A program made the position numbers and the translations under genes. This document shows, in pieces, positions 16,830 to 25,729 of a stretch of DNA of 52,220 nucleotides. Each line of letters begins with the position of its first letter. Position 1 is the first letter of the stretch. Origin of the DNA: Candidatus Cacconaster scatequi. Its GTDB lineage: Bacteria > Bacteroidota > Bacteroidia > Bacteroidales > UBA932. A model generated the notes under the pieces. It saw only the letters and a program-made list of their open reading frames with translations, searched no databases and was not told the origin of the DNA. The stretch spans positions 1 to 52,220 of the forward strand of contig JAGHTO010000035.1 in NCBI GenBank assembly GCA_018065305.1, written 5' to 3'.

Positions 16830-17456
16830 ATCCTCCGCGATTATCTTGGGGACATAGTGAATCCCGTCTTTTCTGTAGTATTTGAGGCTGTCAGAGCTGC
16901 GGACAGGAACGAGCGCTATCTTTTCGGCAGGTTTTCCTATGGCGACGACGGCTATCGGTTCAAGTGGAAGACCGAGACCGTTCTTTATCTCGTCCCGGTC
17001 GAAATTCCTTATTATCAGGCCTCCGAGCCCCAATTCGACAGCTTTGAGCAGCATTGTCTGGAGTGAGATTCCGAGGTCTATGTCAACCGATTCGTTCTCA
17101 GTGCGGTTGCAACATACCACTATGAACGCTTCCGGCTCGGTTCCGGGGAACGGAAGGTGCAGCTCGGGAAGCGCCCTGCCCATCCGTATATGGGCGTTGA
17201 CAATGTCCGATTCCGGGCCCTTTGTCACAAGGTGGAACCTAAGGCTCTGCATATTGACACTTGAAGCTATACGTGTATTTACTTCAACGATAGCTTTAAG
17301 TTGTCTCATATGGACTTCATAACTCCGGTCATAGCCTCTGTAGCTGCGGTTGCGCAGTATCAGTTTGTCCAGCGATGGTCTTGCCGGCAGGACTTTCTTG
17401 CCGCCGCCCTGTCCGAAAACCTCTTCGAATCTCCTTTCAAGATAATTGTCTGCCAT
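16818..17456 (-). CDS. Nitroreductase-family flavoprotein
   Basis: The 212-aa protein shows the FMN-dependent nitroreductase fold. RNRSYRGYDRS (about 35-45) is the N-terminal FMN-binding RRSVR-type segment; DLGISLQTMLLKAVELGLGGLIIRNF (about 125-150) is the standard core helix and strand; PIAVVAIGKPAE closes the domain. Such enzymes reduce quinones, nitro compounds or other small substrates with NAD(P)H; the substrate here cannot be told. It is monocistronic and converges on the acyltransferase gene. Confidence 0.87.
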   Translation of the reverse strand: MADNYLERRFEEVFGQGGGKKVLPARPSLDKLILRNRSYRGYDRSYEVHMRQLKAIVEVNTRIASSVNMQSLRFHLVTKGPESDIVNAHIRMGRALPELHLPFPGTEPEAFIVVCCNRTENESVDIDLGISLQTMLLKAVELGLGGLIIRNFDRDEIKNGLGLPLEPIAVVAIGKPAEKIALVPVRSSDSLKYYRKDGIHYVPKIIAEDLYV

Positions 17457-17507
17457 ATATTCTATGAATCTGTGCCCTAAAATAATGAATTATTCCGGAA
17501 TGTTTGC

Positions 17508-17515
17508 TAAATTTG
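17508..17515 (+). promoter_or_regulatory. -7 promoter element of the DUF2461 gene
   Basis: TAAATTTG lies 7 bp before the ATG at 17523, so the mRNA should start at or next to the start codon. Confidence 0.65.
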
Positions 17516-17522
17516 TAGAGAA

Positions 17523-18206
17523 ATGGAAAGAGTTCTGCATTTTCTGCGCGATTTGAACCTGAACAACAACAGGGAATGGTTCAATGCCCACAAGTCCGAA
17601 TACCTTGAGGCAAAGCGTTTTTTTGACACATTTGCGCTTGGATTGTGTGAAGGTATCAGGGGATTTGACGATTCGATAGGGCCCCTGGGCATCAATGACA
17701 TAACATATCGGATTTATCGTGACGTCCGTTTTTCTCACGACAAATCGCCGTATAAATGCCATATGGGAGTATTTGTCTCTCCTGAAGGCCGGAGGGCCGG
17801 TTATTGCGGCTATTATTTTCAGGTCAGTGCTGCTGACAGAGGCGGGTGGGAGAGCTCTCATATTGTTGCGGCAGGAGATTATATGACAGAACCTGGTGTG
17901 CTGAAAATCATAAGGGAGGATATAGAACTCGGGGGTGGGGATTTCCGTGCTGTCTGCAATCTGGCGGACTCCCGTTTCTCTCTGGACCGGGACAATTGCC
18001 TGAAAAATGTCCCAAAGGGCTTCCCCGCAGACTCCCCTGAAGCCGAATTTCTCAGACTCAAGCATTTCTCCTTGTCGTATTGTCCGGATGATGAGTTTGT
18101 TACATCTCCCGACCTTCAGGACAGGCTTGTCTCGATGTTTCGTACAACGGCTCCTTTCGTAGAATATATAAACCGTGCGATACGGTATTCAAGAGAAGAA
18201 AGATAA
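17523..18206 (+). CDS. DUF2461 (TIGR02453) family protein
   Basis: The 227-aa protein matches DUF2461: FLRDLNLNNNREWFNAHKSEY at the start, then ITYRIYRDVRFSHDKSPYKCHMG (about 60-82) and YYFQVSA with a GGWE turn. The function of the family is unknown. It has no signal peptide or membrane helix, so it is probably cytoplasmic. The next gene, a secreted phospholipase C, begins 3 bp after the stop, so the two are probably cotranscribed. Confidence 0.88.
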   Translation: MERVLHFLRDLNLNNNREWFNAHKSEYLEAKRFFDTFALGLCEGIRGFDDSIGPLGINDITYRIYRDVRFSHDKSPYKCHMGVFVSPEGRRAGYCGYYFQVSAADRGGWESSHIVAAGDYMTEPGVLKIIREDIELGGGDFRAVCNLADSRFSLDRDNCLKNVPKGFPADSPEAEFLRLKHFSLSYCPDDEFVTSPDLQDRLVSMFRTTAPFVEYINRAIRYSREER

Positions 18207-18209
18207 ATT

Positions 18210-19235
18210 ATGTTGAAATTGTTCAAATTGTCGCTTGCAGCACTGCTGCTGACCTTTACCTCATTCCTTTCAGAGGGCAAAAACTGGATGGCGGGGCTTC
18301 CTGACAGCACCCTTGTCTGTAATATGACTATTCCGGGAACGCACGATACTTTTACGTATCAGCTTGATTACGAGTTTGTCACAAAATATTGGTGGAGGAC
18401 TCAGACCGCGGATGTGGCCAAACAGTTCGATATCGGAATCCGATGCTTTGACTTCAGGCCCCATTATGTCGACAAGGGAAAGGATTCATATCTCCAGATA
18501 TACCACAACAGGAGGAACTGCCAGATTTCCTTTGATGAGGCATTCCGTTCCGTGGTGGGTTTTGTCACGGACAATCCTTCCGAATTTGCGATAGTGTATC
18601 TCAATTACGAAACGGGCGACAACGATTCCGCTCAGAAGAAGGCGGGGAAGGAGATGCTTGCCCGGATGCTTCTGGGTTATCTGGATGAATACGGTCCGGA
18701 GTCCATAGCTTTCTTCAGACCGGATCTCACTCTTGGTGAAGTCAGGCATAAGGTGCTGATAGTCTGTAGGGACAATTATGAAGGATTCGACCTGCCGTTC
18801 GCGGCGTTCATCAACAATTGGGATGATTTTTCAGGTAACGGATATCTTACGACCGGAGGAAAGAAAGATGGCCCCGGAGCCTGTGTCCTGTACAGTCAGG
18901 ACCTTTATGCCGTATATGACTGGGACCATTTCCACGAGAAGAGTGATGCTTTCGACGGCTGTGCCAGGGCTTTTCTCGCTGATGGAACGGCTTTCCCCTG
19001 GTGTATCAACAATGCGTCCGGCTTTATGGGACATTCCGAAAAAACACTGAATTACAATGAATTCGCATATAAGTCTAATCCTTATGTCATTGAATATGCC
19101 CGGAGGATGTCCGGAAAGGGAGGAAGGGGGCTCGGAATAGTGATGATGGATTTTGCGGGAGAGACGGAGTTCGGCCTTGTCAAATACCAGGTATTCGGGG
19201 ACAAACTTGTCGAGGCTCTTATTGCTGTAAACTAA
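18210..19235 (+). CDS. Secreted phosphatidylinositol-specific phospholipase C
   Basis: The 341-aa product has an N-terminal signal peptide (about 1-23) and the PI-PLC X-domain. The first catalytic His is in MTIPGTHDTFTY (about residue 38), the Asp and Arg in GIRCFDFRPH (about 76-85), and the second His in LQIYHNRRNC (about 98), matching the catalytic set of Bacillus-type PI-PLC. The family cleaves phosphatidylinositol or GPI anchors to give inositol phosphate products. Bacteroidota often make sphingo-inositol lipids, and gut strains meet host GPI proteins, so either may be the substrate. The protein should be periplasmic or exported. It follows the DUF2461 gene by 3 bp. Confidence 0.88.
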   Translation: MLKLFKLSLAALLLTFTSFLSEGKNWMAGLPDSTLVCNMTIPGTHDTFTYQLDYEFVTKYWWRTQTADVAKQFDIGIRCFDFRPHYVDKGKDSYLQIYHNRRNCQISFDEAFRSVVGFVTDNPSEFAIVYLNYETGDNDSAQKKAGKEMLARMLLGYLDEYGPESIAFFRPDLTLGEVRHKVLIVCRDNYEGFDLPFAAFINNWDDFSGNGYLTTGGKKDGPGACVLYSQDLYAVYDWDHFHEKSDAFDGCARAFLADGTAFPWCINNASGFMGHSEKTLNYNEFAYKSNPYVIEYARRMSGKGGRGLGIVMMDFAGETEFGLVKYQVFGDKLVEALIAVN

Positions 19236-19262
19236 TTTATTGTAAAATCAATAATTTATATT

Positions 19263-19334
19263 TAAATTTGCACGATTTCCCGCAAGGGATTTTATAAATA
19301 ATGTTTAACTACTTGTTGCTAAATTAATTACATT
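19263..19334 (+). promoter_or_regulatory. rpsA promoter and leader with small GCAA-loop hairpin
   Basis: The -7 element TAAATTTG (19263-19270) follows a TTG at 19240-19242 by 20 bp, the usual -33/-7 spacing. Unlike most promoters here it has a leader of about 60 nt, holding TCCC-GCAA-GGGA (near 19277-19288) and then an AT-rich stretch before the ATG. It may serve S1 translation control. Confidence 0.5.
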
Positions 19335-21194
19335 ATGGAAGAAAAAAACACGGTAATCGCAGAGGAAGAGCCCGTTCAGGTTCCCGTTTCTGCAAAAAAG
19401 AAAAGCAACGCTTCCGTTCCTAACGATCAGTTTGATTGGGAAGCATTCGAAAATGACGGATTCAGCGAGGCTGACAAGGCCCAGACTGAGTCAAGTTATG
19501 AACAGACCCTCAGCCGCGTAAGCGAAAATGAAGTTGTAGAGGGTACTGTAGTGGCATTGAACAAGCGTGAAGTCATTGTGAACATCGGCTATAAGAGCGA
19601 AGGTGTCATCAGCATCAATGAATTCCGCTACGATCCCGATCTTGCAGTAGGGCAGAAGGTCGAGGTTTATGTAGAGAACGCCGAGGACAAGAAAGGTCAG
19701 CTTATTCTCTCACACAAGCGCGCACGCGCTCTCAAGTCTTGGGACAGAGTCAACGAGGCTTGCGAAAAGGACGAAATTGTAAAGGGTTACATCAAGTGCC
19801 GTACAAAGGGTGGTATGATTGTCGACGTATTCGGTATCGAGGCATTCCTTCCCGGCAGCCAGATTGATGTCAAACCTATCAGAGATTACGATGTATTCGT
19901 AAATAAGACAATGGAATTCAAGATTGTCAAGATCAATCAGGAATTCCACAATGTTGTTGTATCACACAAGGCTCTCATCGAGGCTGAAATCGAAGCCCAG
20001 AAGGCTGACATCATCAGCAAGCTCGAGAAAGGCCAGATTCTTGAGGGTACCGTCAAGAACATCACTTCTTATGGTGTATTCGTTGACCTCGGCGGTGTTG
20101 ACGGTCTCATCCACATCACCGACCTCAGCTGGGGCCGCATCAACCATCCCGAAGAAATTATCTCTCTTGATCAGAAGATCAACGTCGTTATTCTTGACTT
20201 CGATGATACCAAGAAGCGTATCGCACTGGGTCTCAAACAGCTCAGTCCTCATCCCTGGGATGCTCTCAACCCTGATCTCAAGGTTGGTGACAAGGTTACA
20301 GGAAAGGTTGTCGTCATCGCTGATTACGGTGCTTTCATCGAGGTTCAGCCCGGTGTTGAAGGTCTGATTCACGTATCAGAAATGAGCTGGAGCCTGCACC
20401 TGCGCAGTGCTCAGGACTTCCTCAAAGTTGGACAGGAAGTTGAAGCTGTCATCCTCACCCTTGACCGCGAGGACCGCAAGATGAGCCTTGGTATCAAACA
20501 GCTCAAACCCGATCCATGGGCCACTATCGTCGAGAAATACCCCATCAACAGCAAGCATACAGCCACTGTACGCAACTTCACCAATTTCGGTGTATTCGTA
20601 GAGCTTGAAGAAGGCGTTGACGGTCTCGTGCATATCAGCGACCTCAGCTGGACAAAGAAGATCAAACACCCTTCAGAGTTCACTTCAATCGGTGAACCTC
20701 TTGAGGTAGTCGTTCTTGAGGTGGATCAGGAAAACCGTCGTCTCAGCCTCGGTCACAAGCAGCTTGAGGAGAATCCTTGGGACGGATACGAGAATATCTA
20801 CACCGTAGGCTCAGTTCACGAAGGAGTTGTTGCTGCAATCGGTGAGAAAGGTGCAACCGTTACTCTTCAGGAGGGTCTTGAGGGCTTCTGCTCAAACAAG
20901 AACCTTGTAAAGGAAGACGGTACAACTGCAAAGGAAGGTGAGAAACTTGAGTTCAAGATTGTCGAATTCAACAAGTCAAGCAAGAAAGTGGTTCTTTCAC
21001 ATACCCGTCTCTTCGAGGAAGCCCGCAGGGAAGAGGCTGTGAAGGTGGCTAAGGAGAAGGATGCCGAGGCTGCTTCAACTCACAAGGCTGTCAAGAAGCT
21101 TAAGGATAACCTTGAGAAGACAACCCTTGGTGACATCTCCGAACTTGCCGACCTGAAGAGCAGGCTTGACGCTGAAGCAAACGCCGCAGAATAG
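19335..21194 (+). CDS. rpsA: 30S ribosomal protein S1
   Basis: The 619-aa protein contains about six S1 RNA-binding repeats after an acidic N-terminal tail. Repeats are recognised by VVEGTVVALNKREVIVNIGYKSEG, ILEGTVKNITSYGVFVDLGGVDG, VTGKVVVIADYGAFIEV and HTATVRNFTNFGVFVELEEGVDG, each followed by LIHITDLSW-like and ALGLKQL-like ends. S1 unfolds and docks mRNAs on the small subunit; in Bacteroidota, where many mRNAs lack Shine-Dalgarno sites, this is likely to matter. Codon use is the most biased in the window, as expected for a highly expressed gene. Its TAG overlaps the GTG start of rnz by one base. Confidence 0.97.
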   Translation: MEEKNTVIAEEEPVQVPVSAKKKSNASVPNDQFDWEAFENDGFSEADKAQTESSYEQTLSRVSENEVVEGTVVALNKREVIVNIGYKSEGVISINEFRYDPDLAVGQKVEVYVENAEDKKGQLILSHKRARALKSWDRVNEACEKDEIVKGYIKCRTKGGMIVDVFGIEAFLPGSQIDVKPIRDYDVFVNKTMEFKIVKINQEFHNVVVSHKALIEAEIEAQKADIISKLEKGQILEGTVKNITSYGVFVDLGGVDGLIHITDLSWGRINHPEEIISLDQKINVVILDFDDTKKRIALGLKQLSPHPWDALNPDLKVGDKVTGKVVVIADYGAFIEVQPGVEGLIHVSEMSWSLHLRSAQDFLKVGQEVEAVILTLDREDRKMSLGIKQLKPDPWATIVEKYPINSKHTATVRNFTNFGVFVELEEGVDGLVHISDLSWTKKIKHPSEFTSIGEPLEVVVLEVDQENRRLSLGHKQLEENPWDGYENIYTVGSVHEGVVAAIGEKGATVTLQEGLEGFCSNKNLVKEDGTTAKEGEKLEFKIVEFNKSSKKVVLSHTRLFEEARREEAVKVAKEKDAEAASTHKAVKKLKDNLEKTTLGDISELADLKSRLDAEANAAE

Positions 21195-21994
21195 TGAATT
21201 TTTCAATAACAACACTCGGTACGGCCTCCGCCAAACCGATTGTAGGTCAACATCAGAGCGCCCATGTAGTCAATATGCACGGGCGCCTCTTTTTGATTGA
21301 CTGTGGTGAAGGGGCTCAGTTCCAGCTGTCGAAATATGGAATCTCCAAGTCCCGATTGGACAATATCCTGATTTCACATCTTCACGGAGACCATCTTTTC
21401 GGCATATTCGGCCTTCTGTCCACAATGGCGATGGAGGGGCGGGTTTCTCCGGTTTATATATATGCTCCGAAGGATTTCAGTTCGCTGCTTAAATTTTTCC
21501 TGGCACATTTCGGTGAGGGGGTGAAATTTGAAATCAACCATATTCCGCTGAAATCCAAAGGTCCGGAAGAGATAATAAATCTGCACAATTGTCACGTATG
21601 GGCCTTTCCTATGAATCATATGATTGATTGTTACGGTTTCAAAATCATATATCATAAAATGCCGCGTCACGAGGGTCAGCCCGAAGTCTACAAGTCCATA
21701 GCATATTGTTCCGATACGGCGCCTTTTGAGAGTGAGGCGGAATGGGTCAGAGGCGTGGACCTGTTATATCACGATTCGACATATGCGGATGACAACGAGG
21801 CACTTGCGGGAAAGGTTCACCATTCCACGGCAAGGCAGGCCGCTCAGGTTGCAGCTGAAGCGGGGGCGGGAAAGCTCATCTTAGGACATTTTTCTTCAAG
21901 GTACAAGGATTTTGGTGTGCTTCTTGCTGAGGCGAGGGAAGTTTTTCCGGAATCATACCTTGCGCAGGAAGGAAAGACATTTGAGGTAATATGA
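21194..21994 (+). CDS. rnz: Ribonuclease Z (tRNase Z), shortened form
   Basis: The 266-aa metallo-beta-lactamase enzyme removes tRNA 3' trailers. Zinc ligands are clear: ISHLHGDH (about 60-67), MNHMIDCYG, YCSDTAPFES, the family motif LLYHDSTY, HSTARQAAQVA and ILGHFSSRY. It starts with GTG at 21194, sharing a base with the rpsA stop. Bacteroidota RNase Z proteins are about 300 aa; the missing 30-45 residues fall between YGFKIIYHK and YKSIAYCSDT, a loop that is normally longer. tRNA genes such as the one at 6717 lack an encoded CCA, so 3' trimming is needed. Confidence 0.93.
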   Translation: MNFSITTLGTASAKPIVGQHQSAHVVNMHGRLFLIDCGEGAQFQLSKYGISKSRLDNILISHLHGDHLFGIFGLLSTMAMEGRVSPVYIYAPKDFSSLLKFFLAHFGEGVKFEINHIPLKSKGPEEIINLHNCHVWAFPMNHMIDCYGFKIIYHKMPRHEGQPEVYKSIAYCSDTAPFESEAEWVRGVDLLYHDSTYADDNEALAGKVHHSTARQAAQVAAEAGAGKLILGHFSSRYKDFGVLLAEAREVFPESYLAQEGKTFEVI

Positions 21995-23592
21995 AATCAT
22001 TGAGGATAATTCTGGTCGCCGCAGCCATTCTTGGCAGCAGTTGTTTCGCTTTTGCTCAAGAAAATGACGCTATGAGCAATGTGGCGCGTTTCGGACGTGT
22101 TGTGGCCTATCTTCATAACAATTACATTGATACCGTAAATTTCAGGAATATAACTGACAAAGCCATACGGGAGGTTATGGAGAGCCTTGACCCTCACTCC
22201 GTATTCATTCCCAAGGAAGAAGTGGAGTCGACAAACGAATCATTGAACGGTTCCTTCGACGGGATAGGGATAGAATTTGCCGTGATTTCGGACACCCTGT
22301 GTGTGCAGAATGTAATTGTCGGAGGCCCTTCACAGGAAGTTGGGCTACTGTCCGGTGACAAGATATTATCCATTGACGGTGAAAACGTTGCAGGTGTCGG
22401 ACTTACCACCGATGGCGTACGGAAACGTCTCCGCGGTCCCAAAGGGACAAAAGTTGAACTCGGTGTCCGCAGATACGGGGTGAATGAACTGCTGGAATTT
22501 ACCATAACGAGGAACAAAATCCCGTTGCACAGTGTCGATGCCGCTTATTGCCCCGTCCCAGGGGTCTTATATGTCAAATTAAGCAGTTTCTCCCAGAATT
22601 CGGTACTGGAATTCATCAATGCTGTCAAACAGCAGTGCGAAAAGCTGCCTGAAGGTATAATATTCGACCTGCGCGGCAATGGCGGAGGGTTTATGCATAT
22701 CGCAACGATGCTCGCGAATATCTTTCTTGAAGGTGGGCAGACGATTGTCTATACTGAAGGCAGACACAGTCCGCTGAAAAGAGAGAAGGCAAATAACTTT
22801 GGCTTTTTCAAGGAAGGTGCCCTTGTAGTACTTGTCGACGAGGGAAGCGCCTCTGCAAGTGAAATCTTTGCCGGTGCAATGCAGGATTGGGACAGGGGAG
22901 TGATTGTGGGAAGACGTACATTCGGGAAAGGGCTTGTGCAGCAACAGTTCCCTTTGTCAGACGGCTCCCAGATACGTCTTACCGTGTCCAGATATCATAC
23001 TCCTTCCGGAAGGGTGATACAGACTCCGTACGAGAACGGACATAGGGAAGAATATTACAACAAATTGAATGACAGGTACAATAACGGCGAGTTTTTCAAC
23101 AGGGATTCAATTCAGTTCCCTGATTCCTTGAAATACACGACATTGAAGCTCGGCCGCACTGTCTATGGGGGCGGGGGAATAATGCCCGATGTGTTCATAG
23201 CATCCGATACCTCGGGAGTGAATGACTTTTTCTCCGCAATAATCAGAAAAGGATATCTTACGGAATATGCCAACAAATATATCGACAGCCATCGTTCCGA
23301 ACTGGTCGTGGATGGCCGTTCGTTCGAGGATTTCTACAAGGCATACGGAGATATGGAGCCGGAAGCTTTTGCCGGGCTTCTGGATTATTGCTCCGAACGC
23401 GGTCTCAAACCGTCTGAATCCCAGTTGAGCCAATGTGAGAAATTGTTGAAGACCAGACTGAAAGCTATCATTGCAAGAACACCTTTCAACACTACCGGAT
23501 ATTACAGGGTCATCAACATGGAGGAGGATCCGGCCTTCCGCAAGGCTCTGGAGATTATTTCCGATTGGCAAGAGCCCTTTCCCTCTCTCTAG
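21991..23592 (+). CDS. C-terminal processing serine peptidase (S41 family)
   Basis: The 533-aa protein has a signal peptide (about 1-22), an N-terminal helical region with DPHSVFIPKEE, a PDZ domain (about 85-170, NVIVGGPSQEVGLLSGDKILSIDG split over strands) and the S41 core. The catalytic Ser is in GSASASEIFAG (about 283-293) and the Lys in GRRTFGKGLVQQQFPL (about 308). FDLRGNGGG is the conserved core strand. Such proteases trim periplasmic proteins at their C termini. It overlaps rnz as ATGA and ends inside the 3' end of convergent mltG (38-bp overlap). Confidence 0.94.
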   Translation: MKSLRIILVAAAILGSSCFAFAQENDAMSNVARFGRVVAYLHNNYIDTVNFRNITDKAIREVMESLDPHSVFIPKEEVESTNESLNGSFDGIGIEFAVISDTLCVQNVIVGGPSQEVGLLSGDKILSIDGENVAGVGLTTDGVRKRLRGPKGTKVELGVRRYGVNELLEFTITRNKIPLHSVDAAYCPVPGVLYVKLSSFSQNSVLEFINAVKQQCEKLPEGIIFDLRGNGGGFMHIATMLANIFLEGGQTIVYTEGRHSPLKREKANNFGFFKEGALVVLVDEGSASASEIFAGAMQDWDRGVIVGRRTFGKGLVQQQFPLSDGSQIRLTVSRYHTPSGRVIQTPYENGHREEYYNKLNDRYNNGEFFNRDSIQFPDSLKYTTLKLGRTVYGGGGIMPDVFIASDTSGVNDFFSAIIRKGYLTEYANKYIDSHRSELVVDGRSFEDFYKAYGDMEPEAFAGLLDYCSERGLKPSESQLSQCEKLLKTRLKAIIARTPFNTTGYYRVINMEEDPAFRKALEIISDWQEPFPSL

Positions 23593-24616
23593 CGTTCAAA
23601 GCTCTGTGGTAGGCTTTTGCATTTGCCACATGTTCTGAAAGAGTGGATGCGAAATTGTGCCGGCCGTCAAATGAGCCCCTGGCACAGAAATATAGATAGT
23701 TATGGTTCTGATAGTTCAGGACGGCATCCAGCGATTCTATTGAAGGCATTGTTATAGGGCCGGGAGGCAAACCCCTGTTGATGTAGGTGTTGTAGGGAGA
23801 TTCCACCGTCAGGTGCTTTTTAAGGACTCTTCTTATACCCTTCTTGTTCAGTGCGAACAATACTGTCGGATCGGCTTGCAGAGGTATCCCTTTTCTCAGT
23901 CTGTTGATATATACGCCGGCGATAGTGGGCATCTCAGGTACATATTTGGTCTCTGAAATGACAATTGCAGCAAGAGTGCTGACCTCTTTCTGTGTCATTC
24001 CTGCAACTTCAGCCTTTGCCTTTCTTTCATCCGTCCAGAATGACATATATTCTCTGTTCATCCTTTCAACAAACTCTTCAGGAGAGGCCGTCCAATAAAA
24101 CTCATAGGTGTTTGGAATAAACATTCCTATGAAACTTTCCTCTTCAAATCCGTAGGATTGCATTACCGCCCTGTCTGTAAGAACTGCGGCAAAACTTGCG
24201 GAATCCGCTTCGAACTTCGTTCCAAGAATTGATGCGAATTTTTCCATAGACCTGATATAGCCCTTTATGGTTACCTTCACAGGCTTCTGCCAGCAGTTCG
24301 CTATCATCCTGACTATATCTTTGTTTGACATCTCCGGGTCGAAAACATAGTATCCGGGCTTGAAACCTGTTTCAAGGTCCATATTTCCGGCGGCTCTTTC
24401 GAATCTCCGGAAATCAGTCAGGATGCCGCTTGATTTCAGACTGTCGAGCATCTGTCCATAACTGTAACTCCGATATATCTTGAATATGTCGGATTCTCTC
24501 GAATCAGAAACGTTGTTTGCGTAAAAGGTCCTGTAATAATCGTATGCGGCAACGGCGGCCGATGCGGACAGGACAATTGCGGCTATGGTTATGGTGATTG
24601 CTGTTTTCCTTTTCAT
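23555..24616 (-). CDS. mltG: Endolytic murein transglycosylase MltG
   Basis: The 353-aa protein has one N-terminal membrane helix (about 6-26) followed by a periplasmic YceG/MltG domain. The catalytic Glu is in AAIVISETKYVPEMPTIAG (about residue 218), followed by VYINRLRKGIPLQADPTVLFAL and PYNTYINRGLPPGPITMPS, the strongest signatures of the family. MltG cleaves nascent glycan strands and sets their length. The gene is coupled to the glucosaminidase gene upstream (4-bp overlap), forming a two-gene cell-wall operon. Confidence 0.96.
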   Translation of the reverse strand: MKRKTAITITIAAIVLSASAAVAAYDYYRTFYANNVSDSRESDIFKIYRSYSYGQMLDSLKSSGILTDFRRFERAAGNMDLETGFKPGYYVFDPEMSNKDIVRMIANCWQKPVKVTIKGYIRSMEKFASILGTKFEADSASFAAVLTDRAVMQSYGFEEESFIGMFIPNTYEFYWTASPEEFVERMNREYMSFWTDERKAKAEVAGMTQKEVSTLAAIVISETKYVPEMPTIAGVYINRLRKGIPLQADPTVLFALNKKGIRRVLKKHLTVESPYNTYINRGLPPGPITMPSIESLDAVLNYQNHNYLYFCARGSFDGRHNFASTLSEHVANAKAYHRALNARERERALANRK

Positions 24617-25572
24617 TTAGGTGCTCTGAGAATCAGGATGTCTCCGGGATTGGGTTCCTGCCCGGGTTTCATATTGTTGTATTTGTACAGATACTTGATT
24701 TGCATTGCATATTTCTGAGACAGCGAATAGAGAGTTTCACCCTCTTCGACAACGTGCTTGTCAAGATATTTTGCACTTTCCTTCTTCTTTTTCTCCAGGT
24801 AGACCACAGTCCCCTGAGGGATTCTGCAATCACGCTTCAAGTCATTGAATCTCAACAACTCCCTTTTGAATAATTTGTATTCCTTGGCCAGTGAGCCGTA
24901 TGTGTCCATCCCGTTGGCTATGATGAAGGCCACTCCGTTCTGCTCTCTTACTTCACGGTCCAGGGATATTCTGTACAGGGGGCTGCCGCTTTCAGGCTTG
25001 AGGACAAAACTTGCTGATGATTGGGTCGGGGTGGGGGGAATCTCTTTGGCCTGAATATCATTCAGCTTGTCGTATTGCGCCAGATTGTTCTCTTCGATTA
25101 TCTTTATCAGTCTCTTCGCATAATCCGGAGCTGTCGCATATCCTGCGGCCTTCAGGCCGTATGCCCATCCCTTATAGTCTGTCCTGTCAAGGTCGAAAAG
25201 TGATGCGTAACGTCTGCTGTACCTTAGAAAATCGCCGTGGTCGCGGTATGATTCCTCAGCATTGGAATATTTGCGGAAACATTCACCCTTCGCGTCGTCA
25301 TCCTCGTGTATGGTCTTTCCCTTCCAACCGTGGCACTTTATCCCGAAATGGTTGTTCCCTTTCACTGCAAGACGGCTGTTTCCGTCCCCGCTTTCAAGGC
25401 AACCCTGGGCAAGGGTGATGCTTGCCGGAATGCCGGTCTCCACCATCTGCCTGATTGCCGCATCCTTGTATTTCTCTATATATTCTTTCCGTGATTGTCT
25501 GGTTGATTGGGCATAAAGGAACGATGTTGCGAGCAACAGCAGGGCAATGGTTATGAATGGCCTCAATTTCAT
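24613..25572 (-). CDS. Secreted glucosaminidase with LysM domains
   Basis: The 319-aa protein has a signal peptide (about 1-21) and a FlgJ/Acm-type glucosaminidase domain (about 30-165). The domain includes ITLAQGCLESGDGNSRLA with the catalytic Glu, HFGIKCH, and the AGYATAPDYAKRLIKIIEE tail. Two LysM-like regions follow, the last one EGETLYSLSQKYAMQIKYLY ending LILRAPK. It hydrolyses the bond between GlcNAc and MurNAc in peptidoglycan. The ATG at 25572 lies only about 11 bp after the SRP RNA 3' end, with no room for its own promoter outside ffs. mltG follows, overlapping by 4 bp. Confidence 0.93.
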   Translation of the reverse strand: MKLRPFITIALLLLATSFLYAQSTRQSRKEYIEKYKDAAIRQMVETGIPASITLAQGCLESGDGNSRLAVKGNNHFGIKCHGWKGKTIHEDDDAKGECFRKYSNAEESYRDHGDFLRYSRRYASLFDLDRTDYKGWAYGLKAAGYATAPDYAKRLIKIIEENNLAQYDKLNDIQAKEIPPTPTQSSASFVLKPESGSPLYRISLDREVREQNGVAFIIANGMDTYGSLAKEYKLFKRELLRFNDLKRDCRIPQGTVVYLEKKKKESAKYLDKHVVEEGETLYSLSQKYAMQIKYLYKYNNMKPGQEPNPGDILILRAPK

Positions 25573-25583
25573 ATCGGAAAAAG

Positions 25584-25688
25584 AAAAAGGGTAAGCTTGA
25601 TATATCGCACCGCTACAACCACTTACCCTTGCTGTCTTCCGACCCTGGGGGAGTTCAGTGGGAGCTGGTCGTATATGACTTACCCCAC
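25584..25688 (-). ncRNA. ffs: Signal recognition particle RNA (small bacterial 4.5S type)
   Basis: On the minus strand the conserved SRP54-binding hairpin reads CCCCCAGGGTCGGAAGACAG then CAAGGGTAAG, with the GGAA tetraloop and asymmetric loop typical of 4.5S RNA. The ends pair as GGGTAAG with CTTACCC, and a T5-C-T5 stretch follows. A -7 element TATATTTG (25691-25698, minus) sits just upstream. The RNA of about 105 nt partners Ffh, and its receptor FtsY is encoded at 41913. Ends are estimated to within a few bases. Confidence 0.9.
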
Positions 25689-25690
25689 TG

Positions 25691-25698
25691 CAAATATA
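25691..25698 (-). promoter_or_regulatory. -7 promoter element of ffs
   Basis: The minus strand reads TATATTTG, placing the start of transcription at about 25685-25688, the first bases of the SRP RNA stem. Confidence 0.7.
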
Positions 25699-25729
25699 GT
25701 AACTTTTTCGGATTATCGAAGATATTTTC

